Below, one piece after another: positions 63,418-64,000 of a stretch of 64,000 bases of DNA. Origin of the DNA: Oribacterium sp. C9 (GTDB taxonomy: Bacteria > Bacillota > Clostridia > Lachnospirales > Lachnospiraceae); assembly GCF_002007235.1 (NCBI RefSeq), contig NZ_MUHW01000002.1:124001-188000 (forward strand), given 5' to 3'. The notes beneath the pieces were generated by a model. It searched no databases and was not told the DNA's origin. It worked only from the letters and a program-made list of their open reading frames with translations. How positions within the stretch are numbered: position 1 is the stretch's first letter; every line of letters begins with the position of its first letter. The translations under genes and the position numbers were made by a program.

Positions 63418-64000
63418 ATGAAAGATACTACAAAAGTCAGACTTTATCTGTTTATCGGCTCTGTAATCACTATCTTTATAGTCGCGGCATTTCTCGTTAT
63501 ATTAAACATAAACGAACCCGCTGAGTACACCGCTTTTCCTTTCAGTGTGCTCGCCATACTTACTCTAATCGCATGTGTAGCCCTTGCTCTTTTCTATTGG
63601 AAGGGTCCTGTTTTTGATGTGTTCGGAAATATGGAAAGCGTAAACATTAACGCTATGCTGCTTACCGTCATTATCATCATACAGATTTCTTTTTTCTTCG
63701 AAATCATCTCCGTACGAAATCAGATCATAAATTATAAGCTTTTCGAGAGCATACGAAATGACATCACCACCGCTGCCCAATGCTCCGAAGAAAATCTGAA
63801 CACCGTCCTTTCAGGTCTGTGCACCGAAGAAATTCCTGAAATTTCCGTACTCGATCCTCAGGGCACTGTTATTTTTTCATCTGACAGCTCGAAGCTCGGT
63901 GTAACAATTTCTGATTCATCATATACTTACAGTTTCAATAAACCGAACAGAATACGATTCTATGTGAATCAAAACCATATAACAGGTCAGCTCAAATCCG
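63418..64000 (+). CDS. Membrane sensor protein, N-terminal part (runs off window)
   Basis: An open frame starts at ATG 63418 and is still open at the window end (194 residues seen). Three TM segments lie near 9-30, 43-60 and 79-98. An outside or linker domain follows with VLDPQGTVIFSSDSSKLG, which resembles a small Cache/PAS-like ligand-sensing fold. The output domain is beyond the window; kinase, phosphatase, cyclase and chemoreceptor are all possible. The ribosome binding site is weak (ATCGGAAAA). It is divergent from the Crp-family regulator gene. Confidence 0.7.
   Translation, partial: MKDTTKVRLYLFIGSVITIFIVAAFLVILNINEPAEYTAFPFSVLAILTLIACVALALFYWKGPVFDVFGNMESVNINAMLLTVIIIIQISFFFEIISVRNQIINYKLFESIRNDITTAAQCSEENLNTVLSGLCTEEIPEISVLDPQGTVIFSSDSSKLGVTISDSSYTYSFNKPNRIRFYVNQNHITGQLKS

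Overview
The window looks like chromosomal DNA of a Gram-positive anaerobe of the class Clostridia, most likely a Lachnospiraceae member. The evidence is strong AGGAGG-type ribosome binding sites, a T-box riboswitch, rho-independent terminators, DUF4317, DUF4358 and DUF2232 proteins, a VanR/VanS-like two-component system, and an L,D-transpeptidase with cell-wall-binding repeats. I see no phage, plasmid, CRISPR or transposase genes. Paragraph 2, layout. 1-5.6 kb (minus): a VanR/VanS-like pair reads into a very large three-TM membrane protein and an ABC exporter (ATPase plus the first 25 codons of its permease). 5.7-12.5 kb (minus): polyphosphate kinase, bifunctional PheA, a PlsC-type acyltransferase, an orphan Wzm-like polysaccharide export permease and a DUF2142 membrane protein. 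12.6-31.3 kb: a large surface polysaccharide locus in several transcription units. It holds three acyltransferase-3 proteins, two flippases, eight glycosyltransferases or similar enzymes, DUF2304, a DegT aminotransferase paired with an ATP-grasp enzyme, an epimerase and an L,D-transpeptidase. 31.4-37.8 kb (minus): leuA, glmM and dTDP-rhamnose genes rfbD, rfbB and rfbA (no rfbC in view). 38.1-44.9 kb: mnmA, a DUF4317 protein, an RsuA-type pseudouridine synthase, a NodB deacetylase and an M3 peptidase. 45.1-53.2 kb: an extracellular acyl-transfer module (MBOAT plus DHHW protein), a DUF4358 lipoprotein, three exported SGNH hydrolase paralogues, a flavin-reductase-like protein with a small membrane protein, and tRNA-Gly(CCC). 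53.2-60.7 kb (minus): a 2-hydroxyacid dehydrogenase, ilvD, a TRAP transporter (dctM, dctQ, dctP) and argC. 60.7-64 kb: a cytidylate-kinase-like protein, a DUF2232 membrane protein, a Crp/Fnr regulator and the start of a divergent membrane sensor. Paragraph 3, how the genes work together. Most of the window builds, exports and decorates cell-surface polymers: precursors (GlmM, Rfb, aminotransferase), assembly (GT2, GT8, DUF2142), export (flippases, Wzm-like permease), acylation and de-acylation (acyltransferase-3, MBOAT/DHHW, SGNH), and wall remodelling (L,D-transpeptidase, NodB). Amino-acid genes (pheA, leuA, ilvD, argC) are scattered among these. The two most unusual signals lie next to each other at 59.16-59.60 kb. 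One is an apparent isoleucine T-box upstream of the TRAP-ilvD genes. The other, between that T-box's terminator and dctP, is a 164-bp nested palindromic element that folds as three hairpins closed by a perfect 10-bp outer stem.
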